The notes: generated from the letters alone by a model not told the origin. Positions 1 to 9,112 are shown, counted from the stretch's first letter. The stretch is 64,000 nt of DNA from Rahnella victoriana (GCF_004330295.1 NZ_SJOJ01000010.1:1-64000); one strand, 5' to 3'. A program made the numbers and translations.

Positions 1-1140
1 CGTGTAGGCATAAAGCTGGACGAGAATCTCTTTGGTTTCGTTTATGGTGAGTCCTGCATCAAGACCCTGGTTCAGGGGCTTACACACAGTTATGGCGGGA
101 AAAATGCCATAAACGATGTCTCATTCCATATTGAGGCGGGCGAAATCGTTGCCTTGCTGGGTCCAAGCGGCTGCGGCAAATCAACCGTACTGCGCGCCAT
201 TGCTGGACTGATCCAGCCAAAGGCCGGGCAGATTGATCTAGGAGGGCAGAACCTTGCGGTCGTCTCTGCCAGAGCGCGTGGTATTGGGATGGTATTTCAA
301 AATTACGCGTTATTCCCGCATCTGACCGTTGCTGAAAATATTGCCTATCCTCTGGCCTGCCAGCAGATTTCACGTGCCGAACGTAAACAACGCGTAGAAG
401 AGATGCTGGCGCTGGTCAGACTGAACGACTTTGGCAATCGACTGCCGCGCGAGCTGTCGGGCGGACAGCAGCAGCGCGTCGCCGTAGCTCGCGCCATTGC
501 CGGTCGCCCTTCACTGTTGCTGCTTGATGAACCCTTTGGTGCATTGGATCGTGCGCTGCGTTTTGATCTACAGGTTGAACTGCTGCATCTGCAAAAAACG
601 CTGGGCATCACCACGCTTATCGTTACCCACGATCAGGAGGAAGCCCAAAGCCTGGCTAATCGTCTGGTGCTGATGAATAAAGGTCAGGTTGAGCAGATTG
701 ATACCCCGATGGCCGTCTACGACAAGCCAAAGACCTTGTTCGTTAACACATTTATTGGTCAAACCAACATGCTGCACGGCACGGTAGGCCAGCTAGAAAA
801 TGACAGCACGCTGATTACCCTGACCGATAATAAAACCCTTCGCTTGCCTCGACGTTTGAATTTCACACAGGGTTCCAGGGTCACTGTGACCTTCCGACCG
901 GAGGAGGTTCGCCTTATTCCCCAGCGTGGCGAAAACACGCAGCCCGTTCGTATGACCGTGTCCGTCCCGCTTGGCCCTTCTCTTGTGCACGATCTGGCGC
1001 TTGAAGATGGTAACAGCCTGCGCGCATCGGAACTTCGCGGGCCATCCACCTTTATACCCGCGCCGGGAACTCAACTTTTCGCAGAAATTGACACCACTCG
1101 GTGTCACGTTTTTCCGGCTGAACCGGAATTTACCCGTTAA
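1..1140 (+). CDS. ABC importer ATP-binding protein, PotA/FbpC-like (5' end outside window)
   Basis: The reading frame is open from base 1 and 379 codons are present, so the start lies to the left of the window. The first ATG-like codon inside (TTG at 154) falls within the Walker A region and cannot be the true start. Visible motifs are Walker A GPSGCGKST, the ABC signature LSGGQQQRV, Walker B LLLLDEPFGALD and the H-loop VTHDQ, followed by a C-terminal region of about 130 residues that fits a TOBE domain. This architecture is that of ATPases energising uptake of polyamines, ferric iron or small organic compounds. The binding protein and two permeases follow directly, so it powers that importer. 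Substrate is not evident. Confidence 0.93.
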   Translation, partial: RVGIKLDENLFGFVYGESCIKTLVQGLTHSYGGKNAINDVSFHIEAGEIVALLGPSGCGKSTVLRAIAGLIQPKAGQIDLGGQNLAVVSARARGIGMVFQNYALFPHLTVAENIAYPLACQQISRAERKQRVEEMLALVRLNDFGNRLPRELSGGQQQRVAVARAIAGRPSLLLLDEPFGALDRALRFDLQVELLHLQKTLGITTLIVTHDQEEAQSLANRLVLMNKGQVEQIDTPMAVYDKPKTLFVNTFIGQTNMLHGTVGQLENDSTLITLTDNKTLRLPRRLNFTQGSRVTVTFRPEEVRLIPQRGENTQPVRMTVSVPLGPSLVHDLALEDGNSLRASELRGPSTFIPAPGTQLFAEIDTTRCHVFPAEPEFTR

Positions 1141-1165
1141 TAACAGACTATTAGAGGTAGATAGA

Positions 1166-2215
1166 ATGAAAGACTTTGAAATCAGTCGTCGTCGGTTCGG
1201 TTATCTGGTGGCCGGCGTTGCTGCGTCGACATTGCTCCCCCTTTCACTGCGTGCAGCGGCTGCCAGCCAAAGCAGCGCAATTGCCGCGACGTTCCCCGGC
1301 AACTGGGAAGACGCCTATCGCAATACGCTGACGCCCATCCTGCAGAAAGAGGGATTCGGCCTGACCATCGCGCCGGTGATGGCGCAGGACCAGTTGGCTA
1401 AAACCCTGGCAAGCCCGGGCCGCCCGCCCTATGACACACTGCTGATGTCACCGGGGCAAACTACCGTCGCTATCCAAAAAAATCTTATTCAGAAAATAGA
1501 TCCGAGCCGATTGAAGAATTGGGACTTACTGGACCCCTCGTTTCAAGGCGAATATGGTCCGACCGTGACGGTTGAAGTCAACGGCATTGCCTATAACCCC
1601 GATTTGGTTCCACGGCCTAAAGGCTATCGCGATCTGTTTGAAAACCCCGCCTATAAAGGTCTGGTTTCCTGGACGGGCTTTGAGTCAAACACGGCGGTCA
1701 TGGCCTATACGGAGATGGCCAAAATCTTTGGTACCGGCCCGGAAGATATGCAGGCCGTCTTTGAATTATTCAAAAAACACCCGGACCAGCTGAAGGGGAT
1801 TGTCGACAGCACCAATCACCAGATGACACTTTTCCAGCAAGGCGAAATTGCCGTTTTCATGTGCAGCACCAATAACGTTTCTCGTCTGAAAAGCCTCGGG
1901 ATGAAGGCGGAATTTGTTCACCCTGAAACCGGCTCGCCGGCGGCGCCGGTCAACATCCATCTGACCAAGGGATCAACCAACCTCGACGCAGCCTATGCCT
2001 ACATGGATGCCGCCATTTCGCAGAGCGTTCAGCAGCAGTTGATGCAGCCTCCAACAGACATGTTCCCGACCAACAAATCGGTGGTGCTTTCTCCCGCTAT
2101 TGCCGCCTATGTCACTCGCGAGCAGATAAAAACGCTGGTTTATCCAGACTGGGCGTCAATCAACAAGAATCGTGATACTTGGATCCGCCAGTTCGACACG
2201 CTGGTTGCCGGTTGA
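1166..2215 (+). CDS. ABC importer periplasmic substrate-binding protein with Tat signal
   Basis: A 349-residue extracellular solute-binding protein of the spermidine/putrescine and iron type. I place the start at ATG 1166, eight bases after AGAGG; the longer frame from 971 would overlap the ATPase gene deeply. The N-terminus reads MKDFEISRRRFGYLVAGVAA, a twin-arginine signal (SRRRFG), so the protein is probably exported folded. It sits 25 bases after the ATPase and 10 bases before the first permease, one operon. A Tat signal is less common than Sec in this family and may reflect cofactor or folding needs. Ligand unknown; the neighbouring M24-like and flavin-reductase-like enzymes suggest a small organic nitrogen or amide compound (inference). 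Confidence 0.9.
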   Translation: MKDFEISRRRFGYLVAGVAASTLLPLSLRAAAASQSSAIAATFPGNWEDAYRNTLTPILQKEGFGLTIAPVMAQDQLAKTLASPGRPPYDTLLMSPGQTTVAIQKNLIQKIDPSRLKNWDLLDPSFQGEYGPTVTVEVNGIAYNPDLVPRPKGYRDLFENPAYKGLVSWTGFESNTAVMAYTEMAKIFGTGPEDMQAVFELFKKHPDQLKGIVDSTNHQMTLFQQGEIAVFMCSTNNVSRLKSLGMKAEFVHPETGSPAAPVNIHLTKGSTNLDAAYAYMDAAISQSVQQQLMQPPTDMFPTNKSVVLSPAIAAYVTREQIKTLVYPDWASINKNRDTWIRQFDTLVAG

Positions 2216-2225
2216 GGTGAATAAA

Positions 2226-3053
2226 ATGAAGCAGAGCGGTTTTCCTTACGTTATTCCGATGCTGGTACTTTCCGTGGTGTTCTTTGCGACCCCGCTGGCC
2301 GTTCTGGTGGGTTATAGCTTTGCTGGCCCGCACGGCGTCACCCTCGGCCATTATGGGCAATTTTTCGGCGACTCATTTAACTTTCGCGTTCTGATTAATA
2401 CGGCTCGCCTTGGTATAGAAACGGTCATCGGAACCACCCTGCTCGGCGTGCCTATTGCCTTGCTGTACTGGCACAGCGGAAAAAATGTGCGGCAGATTCT
2501 GGTTTTTCTGACGCTCATTCCGATGTTGACGAGTAACGTCGTCCGTACCTTTGCCTGGATAGTTATTCTGGGCCGTCAGGGGCCCATCAGTGAAGCGCTG
2601 TTCTCTTTAGGGATCACCGGGACGCCAACCAGCCTGATGTTTACCGAGCTTGGGCTGGTGTTGGCCATGTGCCAGATTGACCTGCCGCTGATTATTCTGC
2701 CGTTGATTGCCGTGCTGTCTCGTACGCCTTTCCAGCTTACCGAAGCGGCTCAGGTCTCCGGTGCGGGATCCTGGCGAATACTGGCTACGGTGCTGATACC
2801 GCTGATGTTGCCGGGGTTGCTTGCCGGCTGGATTTTAGTTTTTGCCAGTACCAGCAGCTCGTTCGTCACGCAGGCAGTGATCGGGGGGGCGCGTAATGTT
2901 TATGTGCCGCAGCTCATTTATCGTGAAGTCAGCACGCTGTTCAACTGGCCGCTGGCCTCTGCCATTGCCGTGGTATTGCTGTTGACCACCGGTTGTCTGC
3001 TGGTCGCATTGACCATGATTTCACGCCACAGGAGATTGGTCGGCCATGCCTAA
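2226..3053 (+). CDS. ABC importer permease (PotB-like)
   Basis: Inner-membrane permease of 275 residues with about six hydrophobic segments, the first at residues 8-28. The EAA-type cytoplasmic loop is seen as LTEAAQVSGAGSWRILATVL. Start ATG 2226 follows GAGGTG that overlaps the stop of the binding-protein gene; the longer frame from 2172 lies inside that gene and is rejected. It overlaps the next permease by 8 bases, indicating translational coupling. It forms the membrane channel of the importer together with the next gene. Confidence 0.9.
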   Translation: MKQSGFPYVIPMLVLSVVFFATPLAVLVGYSFAGPHGVTLGHYGQFFGDSFNFRVLINTARLGIETVIGTTLLGVPIALLYWHSGKNVRQILVFLTLIPMLTSNVVRTFAWIVILGRQGPISEALFSLGITGTPTSLMFTELGLVLAMCQIDLPLIILPLIAVLSRTPFQLTEAAQVSGAGSWRILATVLIPLMLPGLLAGWILVFASTSSSFVTQAVIGGARNVYVPQLIYREVSTLFNWPLASAIAVVLLLTTGCLLVALTMISRHRRLVGHA

Positions 3054-3873
3054 TCATCGCGATAATCCTATCCCTGCCGTTTTATACAAGGTTTTTGTTT
3101 ACGGCTTTGGCTCGCTTTGCGTCATCTATCTGGTTGCGCCGATCGTTATCGCATTGATGATGTCATTTACTTCGGGCCAGACGTTGAAATATCCACCACA
3201 GGGATTTTCCCTGCGCTGGTATGAAGCGCTACTGGATCCCGTCAGGTCCGCTACCGAACATATCGCGGCGTGGAATTCACTGAAAATTGCCGGATTGGCC
3301 GTTCTGGGCGCGCTCCTGTTTGCGGTACCAGCCACCATTGGCATGACCCGCATGAAGCGCCGAAGCGTCAACACCCTCGAGCCCTTGTTGCTGGCGCCTT
3401 TAGTCTTGCCGAGTCTGGTCTACGGCCTGGCCGCGCTGATTGTCGCCAATTTTATCGGGTTCCAGCCTTCACTCTGGCTGACCGTGGTGGGGCATGTGGT
3501 GGTGTTTGGTCCATTAATGTATCGCGCGGTTTCCGTGGTTGCACAGGGCATGAACCCTTCCCTTGCCGAAGCGTCGACCACGATGGGCGCCAGCTGGTTT
3601 ATGACCCTGCGCCGCGTCACGTTACCTCTGCTGACGCCGGGGATTATGGCTGGTGCCTTTTTAGTGTTTATTCAGTCGCTGGACAACGTCACCGTCTCGC
3701 TTTTCCTTGCTGATGCCCGTACCACGGTGCTTCCGCTGCGCATGTTTGCACTCATTGAAGAATCACTGGATGTTCGCGTGGCGGCTATTTCAGGAATATT
3801 AATCGCCGTGACGTTACTGGGTCTGTTGATTGCCCGACGGGTACTCGTCCCCACGCGACAGCTTCACGATTAA
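3046..3873 (+). CDS. ABC importer permease (PotC-like)
   Basis: Second inner-membrane permease, 275 residues, about six transmembrane segments with the EAA loop LAEASTTMGASWFMTLRRVTL. The start ATG at 3046 lies inside the end of the preceding permease gene (8-base overlap). Family members of this type pair as heterodimers in polyamine, iron and phosphonate-like importers. A 38-base gap separates it from the M24-like enzyme gene, which is likely on the same transcript. Confidence 0.9.
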   Translation: MPNHRDNPIPAVLYKVFVYGFGSLCVIYLVAPIVIALMMSFTSGQTLKYPPQGFSLRWYEALLDPVRSATEHIAAWNSLKIAGLAVLGALLFAVPATIGMTRMKRRSVNTLEPLLLAPLVLPSLVYGLAALIVANFIGFQPSLWLTVVGHVVVFGPLMYRAVSVVAQGMNPSLAEASTTMGASWFMTLRRVTLPLLTPGIMAGAFLVFIQSLDNVTVSLFLADARTTVLPLRMFALIEESLDVRVAAISGILIAVTLLGLLIARRVLVPTRQLHD

Positions 3874-3911
3874 ATAAAATGTCTTATTAGCCGATTTGAA
3901 AGGAATATTGT

Positions 3912-5336
3912 ATGAATACTCGTGCGACACCCGCCGTAGGCTATCGCATCGGATCGCTGCTGGCCGATTTCCAGCCTGATTTCGAATTCTCCGCCCCTTT
4001 ACCGTTGCCTGTTGAAGAGTTTGAGGAGCGCCTGCGCAGAATTAGACGTCAGGCGGTTGAAGCCGGGCACGACGCCATTATTGTGCATACCGGCAGTGTC
4101 GGTTGGTTCCATACCTCCAATGCTTACCTTCGCTATATTTGTGACTGGATGCGAGAGGGCGTGCTGATTGTTCCAACCGATTCGGACAAGCCACTGACAC
4201 TCCTCTCATTTTTTACGCAGTCCGTCCTGCTGCCTCCCGGTGGCGAACCGCTGTTGGTCGATGAGATATGGCAGATTGGCCCTATAGGCCGTGAATATGC
4301 CGATCGTCCCGGGGATTCAGTAATTAAAACGGCTGAAAAATGTGCCGAGATTCTGGCGTATTTAGGACTTCGCCACGCTCAGATTGGCCAGATTGGCGAT
4401 CGTACCTCTCTTACTTTCTGGGCGGCGCTCAATGCGCTGATGCCAAAATGTAAATTCGTTGCTGACAACCCTATCCTCGACCGGCTGCAAAAGGTCAGAT
4501 CGCCCGGAGAAGTCGCGATGTTTCGCGCCGCTGCGCAGCTGGCCAGTATCGGGACCCAGGCCGCCTACCACGTTGCCAAACCGGGCGTAACCGATCACGA
4601 AATTTTTGCAGCCTTCACGATGGCACAAATGGCCTTCGGCGGCGAAACCGGCGACGGTTATCAGATTGGTATCAATGAATTTGGTACCCACTGCGGCAAA
4701 CCCTATGGACACGTTGTACGGCCTGGCGACCTGATTAACCTGTATATTTCTAACGTGACCTGGCGCGGATATACGGCACAGACCGCCCGCATGATCGCCG
4801 TGGGTGAAATCACGGCGCATCAGGAAGACGTGCTTGCCGCCTGCACCGAAGGCGTAAAACGTGCGGAAAAGCTGATTAAACCCGGCGCACTGATGCGAGA
4901 TATCAATAACGCCGCCTTTGAGCCCATGATTGCCCGCGGCATGCTGACCTCACCCGAAGCGCGCACCATGCCTTATAACTGGGCGCCCGAAGAGGATGGT
5001 TCAGCCAGATTGATCCCGCGTCAATATGTCAAAGACATCGACTGGGAAGCTCAGGGCAGAAAATTAATGCACGTGTATCCGGCCACCTATGGCCCTCACA
5101 ATCCGAATCTGGGTCATTCGATCGGCATGGCGGGGGGGCAAAACAGCTTTAACATCTCCTCGCACAACTACGACCGCCTTGAAGAGGGCATGATTTTTGT
5201 TCTGCATGCCCAATGGCTGGAGCCTCTCGCAGCAGGCTGTAATATTGGCGACTGCTATGTCGTTACCGCCGACGGATTCGAGAATCTCAGCCGTCACACC
5301 CCGCTCGAGACACACCGCATCGATACCGGAGCATAA
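3912..5336 (+). CDS. M24 family (creatinase/Xaa-Pro aminopeptidase fold) enzyme lacking the metal ligands
   Basis: A 474-residue two-domain protein: N-terminal creatinase-type domain (about residues 35-180) and C-terminal pita-bread domain (about 200-465). Start ATG follows AAAGGA by eight bases. Metallopeptidases of this fold bind two metals through Asp, Asp, His, Glu, Glu. Here the expected positions read Asn276 (PGDLINLYIS), Gln290 (GYTAQTAR), His402 (LGHSIGM), His432 (GMIFVLH) and Gly446 (CNIGDCYVVT), so most ligands are gone. Creatinase itself is a metal-free member of this fold, so a C-N hydrolase or other non-peptidase activity is more likely than peptidase. The operon position after a dedicated importer suggests it acts on the imported compound. 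Alignment positions were judged by eye. Confidence 0.82.
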   Translation: MNTRATPAVGYRIGSLLADFQPDFEFSAPLPLPVEEFEERLRRIRRQAVEAGHDAIIVHTGSVGWFHTSNAYLRYICDWMREGVLIVPTDSDKPLTLLSFFTQSVLLPPGGEPLLVDEIWQIGPIGREYADRPGDSVIKTAEKCAEILAYLGLRHAQIGQIGDRTSLTFWAALNALMPKCKFVADNPILDRLQKVRSPGEVAMFRAAAQLASIGTQAAYHVAKPGVTDHEIFAAFTMAQMAFGGETGDGYQIGINEFGTHCGKPYGHVVRPGDLINLYISNVTWRGYTAQTARMIAVGEITAHQEDVLAACTEGVKRAEKLIKPGALMRDINNAAFEPMIARGMLTSPEARTMPYNWAPEEDGSARLIPRQYVKDIDWEAQGRKLMHVYPATYGPHNPNLGHSIGMAGGQNSFNISSHNYDRLEEGMIFVLHAQWLEPLAAGCNIGDCYVVTADGFENLSRHTPLETHRIDTGA

Positions 5337-5337
5337 G

Positions 5338-6027
5338 ATGACAAGCCCAACCTCACATACGTATTTTGATTTTGCCTCTTTGACCGAACGTGAACGGTAC
5401 AAGATTTTGATTGGTACGGTGATCCCGCGCCCGATAGCGCTGGTCACCACGCTCAGCAAAGAAGGCTTACCCAATGCCGGTCCGTTTAGTTTTTTCAATG
5501 TCCTGACCCACGATCCGGCAATAGTCGCGATTGGGGTAGAAAATTACGCTGATATGCGCTTCAAGGACACGGCACGTAACATCCGTGAGACCGGCGAATT
5601 TACCGTTCATATCGTGGATGACGCCCTCGTCAATCAGATGGAAATCTGCGCCATTAAGTTTGGGCCGGATGTCGATGAACTGGAGGAAGCCGGCCTGGAA
5701 ACTGTGCCTGGGGAAAAGGTGCGCAGCCCACGTATTCTCGCCGCGCCCGCTGCCCTGGAATGCCGCCGTCACACCATTCTTCAGGTAGGGGCCGCCCGCG
5801 AAATTATTCTGGGTGAAGTGATCGGCGTCTATGTTCGCAGCGATGCTGTCAATCCCGAAAATCTGCACATCGATCAGCAATTAATGGATGCCGTTGGACG
5901 TATGGGAGGTAATACCTACTGTCGAACGCGGGATCAGTTTGATGTTAAAACAATGACCAAAGAACAATGGGAGGCCCGCGAAATGACACAAAGAAATAAG
6001 GAAACCGATTTATGGTTAAATAAGTAA
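5338..6027 (+). CDS. Flavin reductase-like (FMN-binding split-barrel) domain protein
   Basis: A 229-residue protein of the flavin reductase-like family. The N-terminal part carries the typical stretch GTVIPRPIALVTTLS, then PNAGPFSFFNVLTHDPA and a KDTARNIRETGEFTVHIV segment that in this family contacts FMN. The start ATG 5338 lies one base after the stop of the M24-like gene; the longer frame from 5197 runs inside that gene and is rejected. Relatives either supply reduced flavin to a monooxygenase or reduce a bound substrate. No monooxygenase partner is visible in the window, so a direct role on the imported compound or a product is possible (inference). Confidence 0.86.
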   Translation: MTSPTSHTYFDFASLTERERYKILIGTVIPRPIALVTTLSKEGLPNAGPFSFFNVLTHDPAIVAIGVENYADMRFKDTARNIRETGEFTVHIVDDALVNQMEICAIKFGPDVDELEEAGLETVPGEKVRSPRILAAPAALECRRHTILQVGAAREIILGEVIGVYVRSDAVNPENLHIDQQLMDAVGRMGGNTYCRTRDQFDVKTMTKEQWEAREMTQRNKETDLWLNK

Positions 6028-6128
6028 AGCGCTGAGGGTATTAATTGTAAAGTCAAAATCGTTGCGTTAATTGTGGAAAAATATAACCCCGCAAAGGGGA
6101 TAATAATATTTACTGGCAGGGTAAAAAA

Positions 6129-7202
6129 ATGATGAAGCGTTCAGTCGTGGCGATAGCAATATCGCTACTGCTCGGCATGTGCTCTGCACAAGCTGTCGAA
6201 ATTTATAATAAAGACGGTAATAAACTGGATTTAAATGACAGAATAAAAGTTTCCCATGTCATATCTGATAATAGTGAGAATAGCGGCGATGCCTCATCAA
6301 ATATTCAGGGTGGTTTTATCGGTGAAACGAAAATCACAAACAAACTGACGGGTTACGGAACCTGGTCTTATCAATTCAGTTTACGTGACTCGGAGGGGAG
6401 CGATGCACAAGATGGCAATGCCACCCGCCTTGGCTTTGCAGGCCTAAAATATGATACGTGGGGGTCCGTTGACTATGGCCGTAATTTTGGCCTGATTTAC
6501 GACGTGATGGCCAATACGGACATGTTACCCTACTTTGGTAGCGACTCTGACTATAACGACGTCTTTCTGGCCGGCCGTTCTTCCGGTTTACTGACCTGGC
6601 GTAATAATGGATTTTTCGATCTGGTCAAGGGGCTGAATATTGCCGCTCAGTATGAGGGCAAAAATGACCGCAGCGGCAGCGACAATGTCGTTACGCGTTC
6701 TAATGGCGACGGATTTGCCTTATCTGCCTCTTATACCTTTGATTCCGGGATAAGTTTTGGCGGTGCTTATGCCAGTCTGGACCGGACCGAAGCGCAAAAT
6801 TCCTTTGTCCGCGGAAAGGGCAACAACGCTCAAAACTGGGCAACCACCGTGAAATATGATGCTAACCAGATTTATCTGGCGGCTGTATATGGTGAAACGC
6901 TAAATGCAACGCCGATCAGTGGAGGATTTGCCAATAAAGCCAACGTTTTTGAAGCGGTTGCGCAATATCAATTTATAAATGGATGGCGCCCCTCTCTGGC
7001 CTATATCTCCTCCAGAGGAAAAGACATCGAGAATATTGGCGATGCCGATATCATAAAGTATGCGGCCCTCGGCACGTATTATTATTTTAATAAAAACATG
7101 TCCCTTTTTGCCGAATATCGTCTTAATCTGCTAAAAGACAATAATCCTCTAAATGTTGCTACCGACAACATACTTGCTGCAGGTCTCGCGTATCAATTCT
7201 AG
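6129..7202 (+). CDS. General porin, OmpC/OmpF superfamily (trimeric outer-membrane channel)
   Basis: A 357-residue outer-membrane protein. MMKRSVVAIAISLLLGMCSA is a Sec signal peptide, cleaved before VEIYNKDGNKLDL, the standard opening of enterobacterial porins. The C-terminus LAAGLAYQF ends in Phe, the outer-membrane assembly signal. Two ATG codons in tandem (6129, 6132) can start it; no strong ribosome binding site is seen. The gene follows the importer/enzyme cluster by 101 bases, which contain a short CCCC/GGGG hairpin at about 6090-6102. It may give the imported substrate access across the outer membrane (inference). The hairpin at 7257 ends the unit. Confidence 0.93.
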   Translation: MMKRSVVAIAISLLLGMCSAQAVEIYNKDGNKLDLNDRIKVSHVISDNSENSGDASSNIQGGFIGETKITNKLTGYGTWSYQFSLRDSEGSDAQDGNATRLGFAGLKYDTWGSVDYGRNFGLIYDVMANTDMLPYFGSDSDYNDVFLAGRSSGLLTWRNNGFFDLVKGLNIAAQYEGKNDRSGSDNVVTRSNGDGFALSASYTFDSGISFGGAYASLDRTEAQNSFVRGKGNNAQNWATTVKYDANQIYLAAVYGETLNATPISGGFANKANVFEAVAQYQFINGWRPSLAYISSRGKDIENIGDADIIKYAALGTYYYFNKNMSLFAEYRLNLLKDNNPLNVATDNILAAGLAYQF

Positions 7203-7256
7203 TCAGCTGGCAAAGAATTTTCGATATTACGCAATGCGCGTTACCTCGATAGGTCA

Positions 7257-7282
7257 CCCCCTATGGCGTATGTCATAGGGGG
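7257..7282 (+). terminator. Terminator-like hairpin after the porin gene
   Basis: Nine-base perfect stem, CCCCCTATG at 7257-7265 pairing with CATAGGGGG at 7274-7282, loop of eight. Only a short T run follows, so it may be a weak or Rho-assisted terminator. Confidence 0.55.
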
Positions 7283-7344
7283 TTCAAACCTGCGCGGACC
7301 AAGCTCCAATACTGATGGACCATCACGAAGAAGTCGCAGACTTT

Positions 7345-7380
7345 GCATCAGTTGAAACTTCCCGGCGTTTCAACTGATGC
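7345..7380. repeat. Perfect 14-base inverted repeat
   Basis: GCATCAGTTGAAAC at 7345-7358 and its exact complement at 7367-7380, separated by eight bases. No T tract follows on either strand. It stands in a gene-free stretch; function unknown. Confidence 0.6.
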
Positions 7381-7382
7381 AG

Positions 7383-7848
7383 AATTATGTATGGTACACC
7401 TATGATAAATATACTAAACCCTCACCTTCATGAATAAATATTGAGGAGAGCGCAATACCCATTTTATTATGAGCTTCAATCTACGATTATTATTCCCGAA
7501 GACATTGCAGCACGAGCATTTAACGTAGTCTAGGTTGGTTTACTGATATTCATTTTTTATTAGAATTTTCGCTATTTGAACATGGCAGCCGAAGCAATAC
7601 TCGGGACTGCTTTGAGCGAAAAGCGGAAGTTCGCGATTGATACTTACATCAAGGTAACTTAAGTTATGGGTAGCAGGTCAAATCACTATGAAGTAGTGTT
7701 TGTCTTTAAATTGGCCACCGACACTCTCTGACTATTGACGGCGATTTTCGTGCTTAAATTAAACATACCAGCTACTTATTTACCTACTATACTCATGATG
7801 TTGCTTTACTTGATTAGCAACACACCATCAACCATCAGGAGATATTAA
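7383..7848. other. Gene-free stretch
   Basis: About 465 bases, richer in A and T than the flanks, with stops in all frames and no recognisable gene or gene fragment. A TATACT hexamer at 7788-7793 could be the -10 of the broken gene at 7849, but no matching -35 is clear. Confidence 0.4.
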
Positions 7849-8040
7849 ATGAAGAAACTTGTGCTTGGTCTTATTACAATAACCCTATCATTCAGCGTAT
7901 TCTCAGCAGAACTAATGTCAAAAGTAGAGTTTGAAAAGGTGAAACAAAACTATGTTAAAGTTGGTGACATTTAATTTTTAACCTCAGCAAATACCTCGAA
8001 TAAAATTTCTGGCCCCGCAATTGTTTATAAGAAAAAGTAG
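7849..8040 (+). pseudogene. DUF1471 (YdgH/BhsA/McbA-like) periplasmic protein, broken by an internal deletion
   Basis: A good ribosome binding site (AGGAGA) precedes ATG 7849. The frame gives a signal peptide MKKLVLGLITITLSFSVFSA, then ELMSKVEFEKVKQNYVKVGD and stops at 7972. In the same frame after that stop comes FLTSANTSNKISGPAIVYKK and a second stop at 8038, which is the usual tail of this small family. The middle, normally about 25-30 residues, is missing, and the stop falls at the junction. Intact members are 85-90 residue periplasmic stress and biofilm proteins. What remains could at most make a 41-residue secreted peptide. Confidence 0.75.
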
Positions 8041-8137
8041 TATGCAAAAAATTTAAATTGCTTCAATAAACCCAAACCTCGAAAAAGTCTACCTCATGTC
8101 CCGATGCCCTGAAATCGCCACAGGCTCAATTGCGCGA

Positions 8138-9112
8138 TCAAAAACTGATTGCCATGCCGATACCGTAACCCGTGGTGTTATTTCCGAACATGTAGCGTGC
8201 GACCACGCGTGTACGGCTGATTACAATATCATACTTGCTGCTGTCGAGTTCCAACCCAAGGCCTAACGAATTTAAGCTATCAAAACCTAACTGGCCTCTT
8301 TGATTTCCCAGGTATTCTGTGCGTGCACCTTCCATTACATACCGTACCGGTTTATCCAATAGCGTCCAGTCGGCTATTGGTGCTCTACGGCGCAAATATA
8401 GCCCGATATTTTCCGCGTCGGCGTTGCCGCTGACAACGTCCGAGCTGGTGGCGAAACTTTGCAAATGTTGATAGGAATAGCGTAATTCCAGGTCAATATC
8501 CTGGGTCTTGGAGAACAGTTCGTAGTCCAGCATCAGTGCTCCGCCCAACCCGTAGGCATTAAGGCGTCCACCGTCGAGGAAGTCGTACTCGCCGCCCCTT
8601 TGGCGTTCAAGCACCCGGGCGCCGATGCGTAAATCGCTCGCCACTGTACCTAACGAAAAGTTAGCGATGGGGCGTAATACCAGGTTACCCCCCAATTTAT
8701 CTTTGAGAAGCCGGATGTCCCAGCCAATGCCCCCGGTGGCCGTCACGCTGTTCCATTTGACCGGGATATTACGACTCTCGCTGCCATTGGAGACAACAAA
8801 CTGGGGATCGTATCGACTATATCCCAGAACACCTTCCAGATAGATGGGGACCTTTTCACTCAACGTAGCTCCGCCACCCATCTGAGTGAGAGAGAGCGCC
8901 GTACTCTCGTTGGATGTATTGCGGATATTGAGGTCGCTGGCGGTGATATCAGGCACCACCGTATAAGTCATTAGTGAAAGAACCGCATTGGCCCGTTTCT
9001 TGATGAGGTCCCCACCGGAGGAAAAAGTCTTCGCGCTTCCCAGCAATAGTATTAATAAGATGACCATTTTGAACTGATAAATTGCGAACCGTATCACCAT
9101 ACTTGGCTCCAT
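8138..9112 (-). CDS. Outer-membrane beta-barrel protein, solitary autotransporter-barrel type
   Basis: A 324-residue protein starting MEPSMVIRFA; a hydrophobic stretch at residues 13-30 serves as signal peptide, and the chain ends GMAISF with a terminal Phe, typical for outer-membrane barrels. Between them alternate short amphipathic strands rich in Tyr, Gly and Asn. The overall look matches the solitary outer-membrane autotransporter barrel family, which lacks a passenger. ATG 9112 has TAAAGG six bases upstream; an ATG four codons further in has GGAG upstream and could also be used. No partner genes are evident. Exact function unknown. Confidence 0.7.
   Translation of the reverse strand: MEPSMVIRFAIYQFKMVILLILLLGSAKTFSSGGDLIKKRANAVLSLMTYTVVPDITASDLNIRNTSNESTALSLTQMGGGATLSEKVPIYLEGVLGYSRYDPQFVVSNGSESRNIPVKWNSVTATGGIGWDIRLLKDKLGGNLVLRPIANFSLGTVASDLRIGARVLERQRGGEYDFLDGGRLNAYGLGGALMLDYELFSKTQDIDLELRYSYQHLQSFATSSDVVSGNADAENIGLYLRRRAPIADWTLLDKPVRYVMEGARTEYLGNQRGQLGFDSLNSLGLGLELDSSKYDIVISRTRVVARYMFGNNTTGYGIGMAISF

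Noticed and set aside
971..1165. Long N-terminal extension of the binding-protein frame
   Set aside because: It overlaps the end of the ATPase gene; ATG 1166 has a ribosome binding site and a twin-arginine signal.
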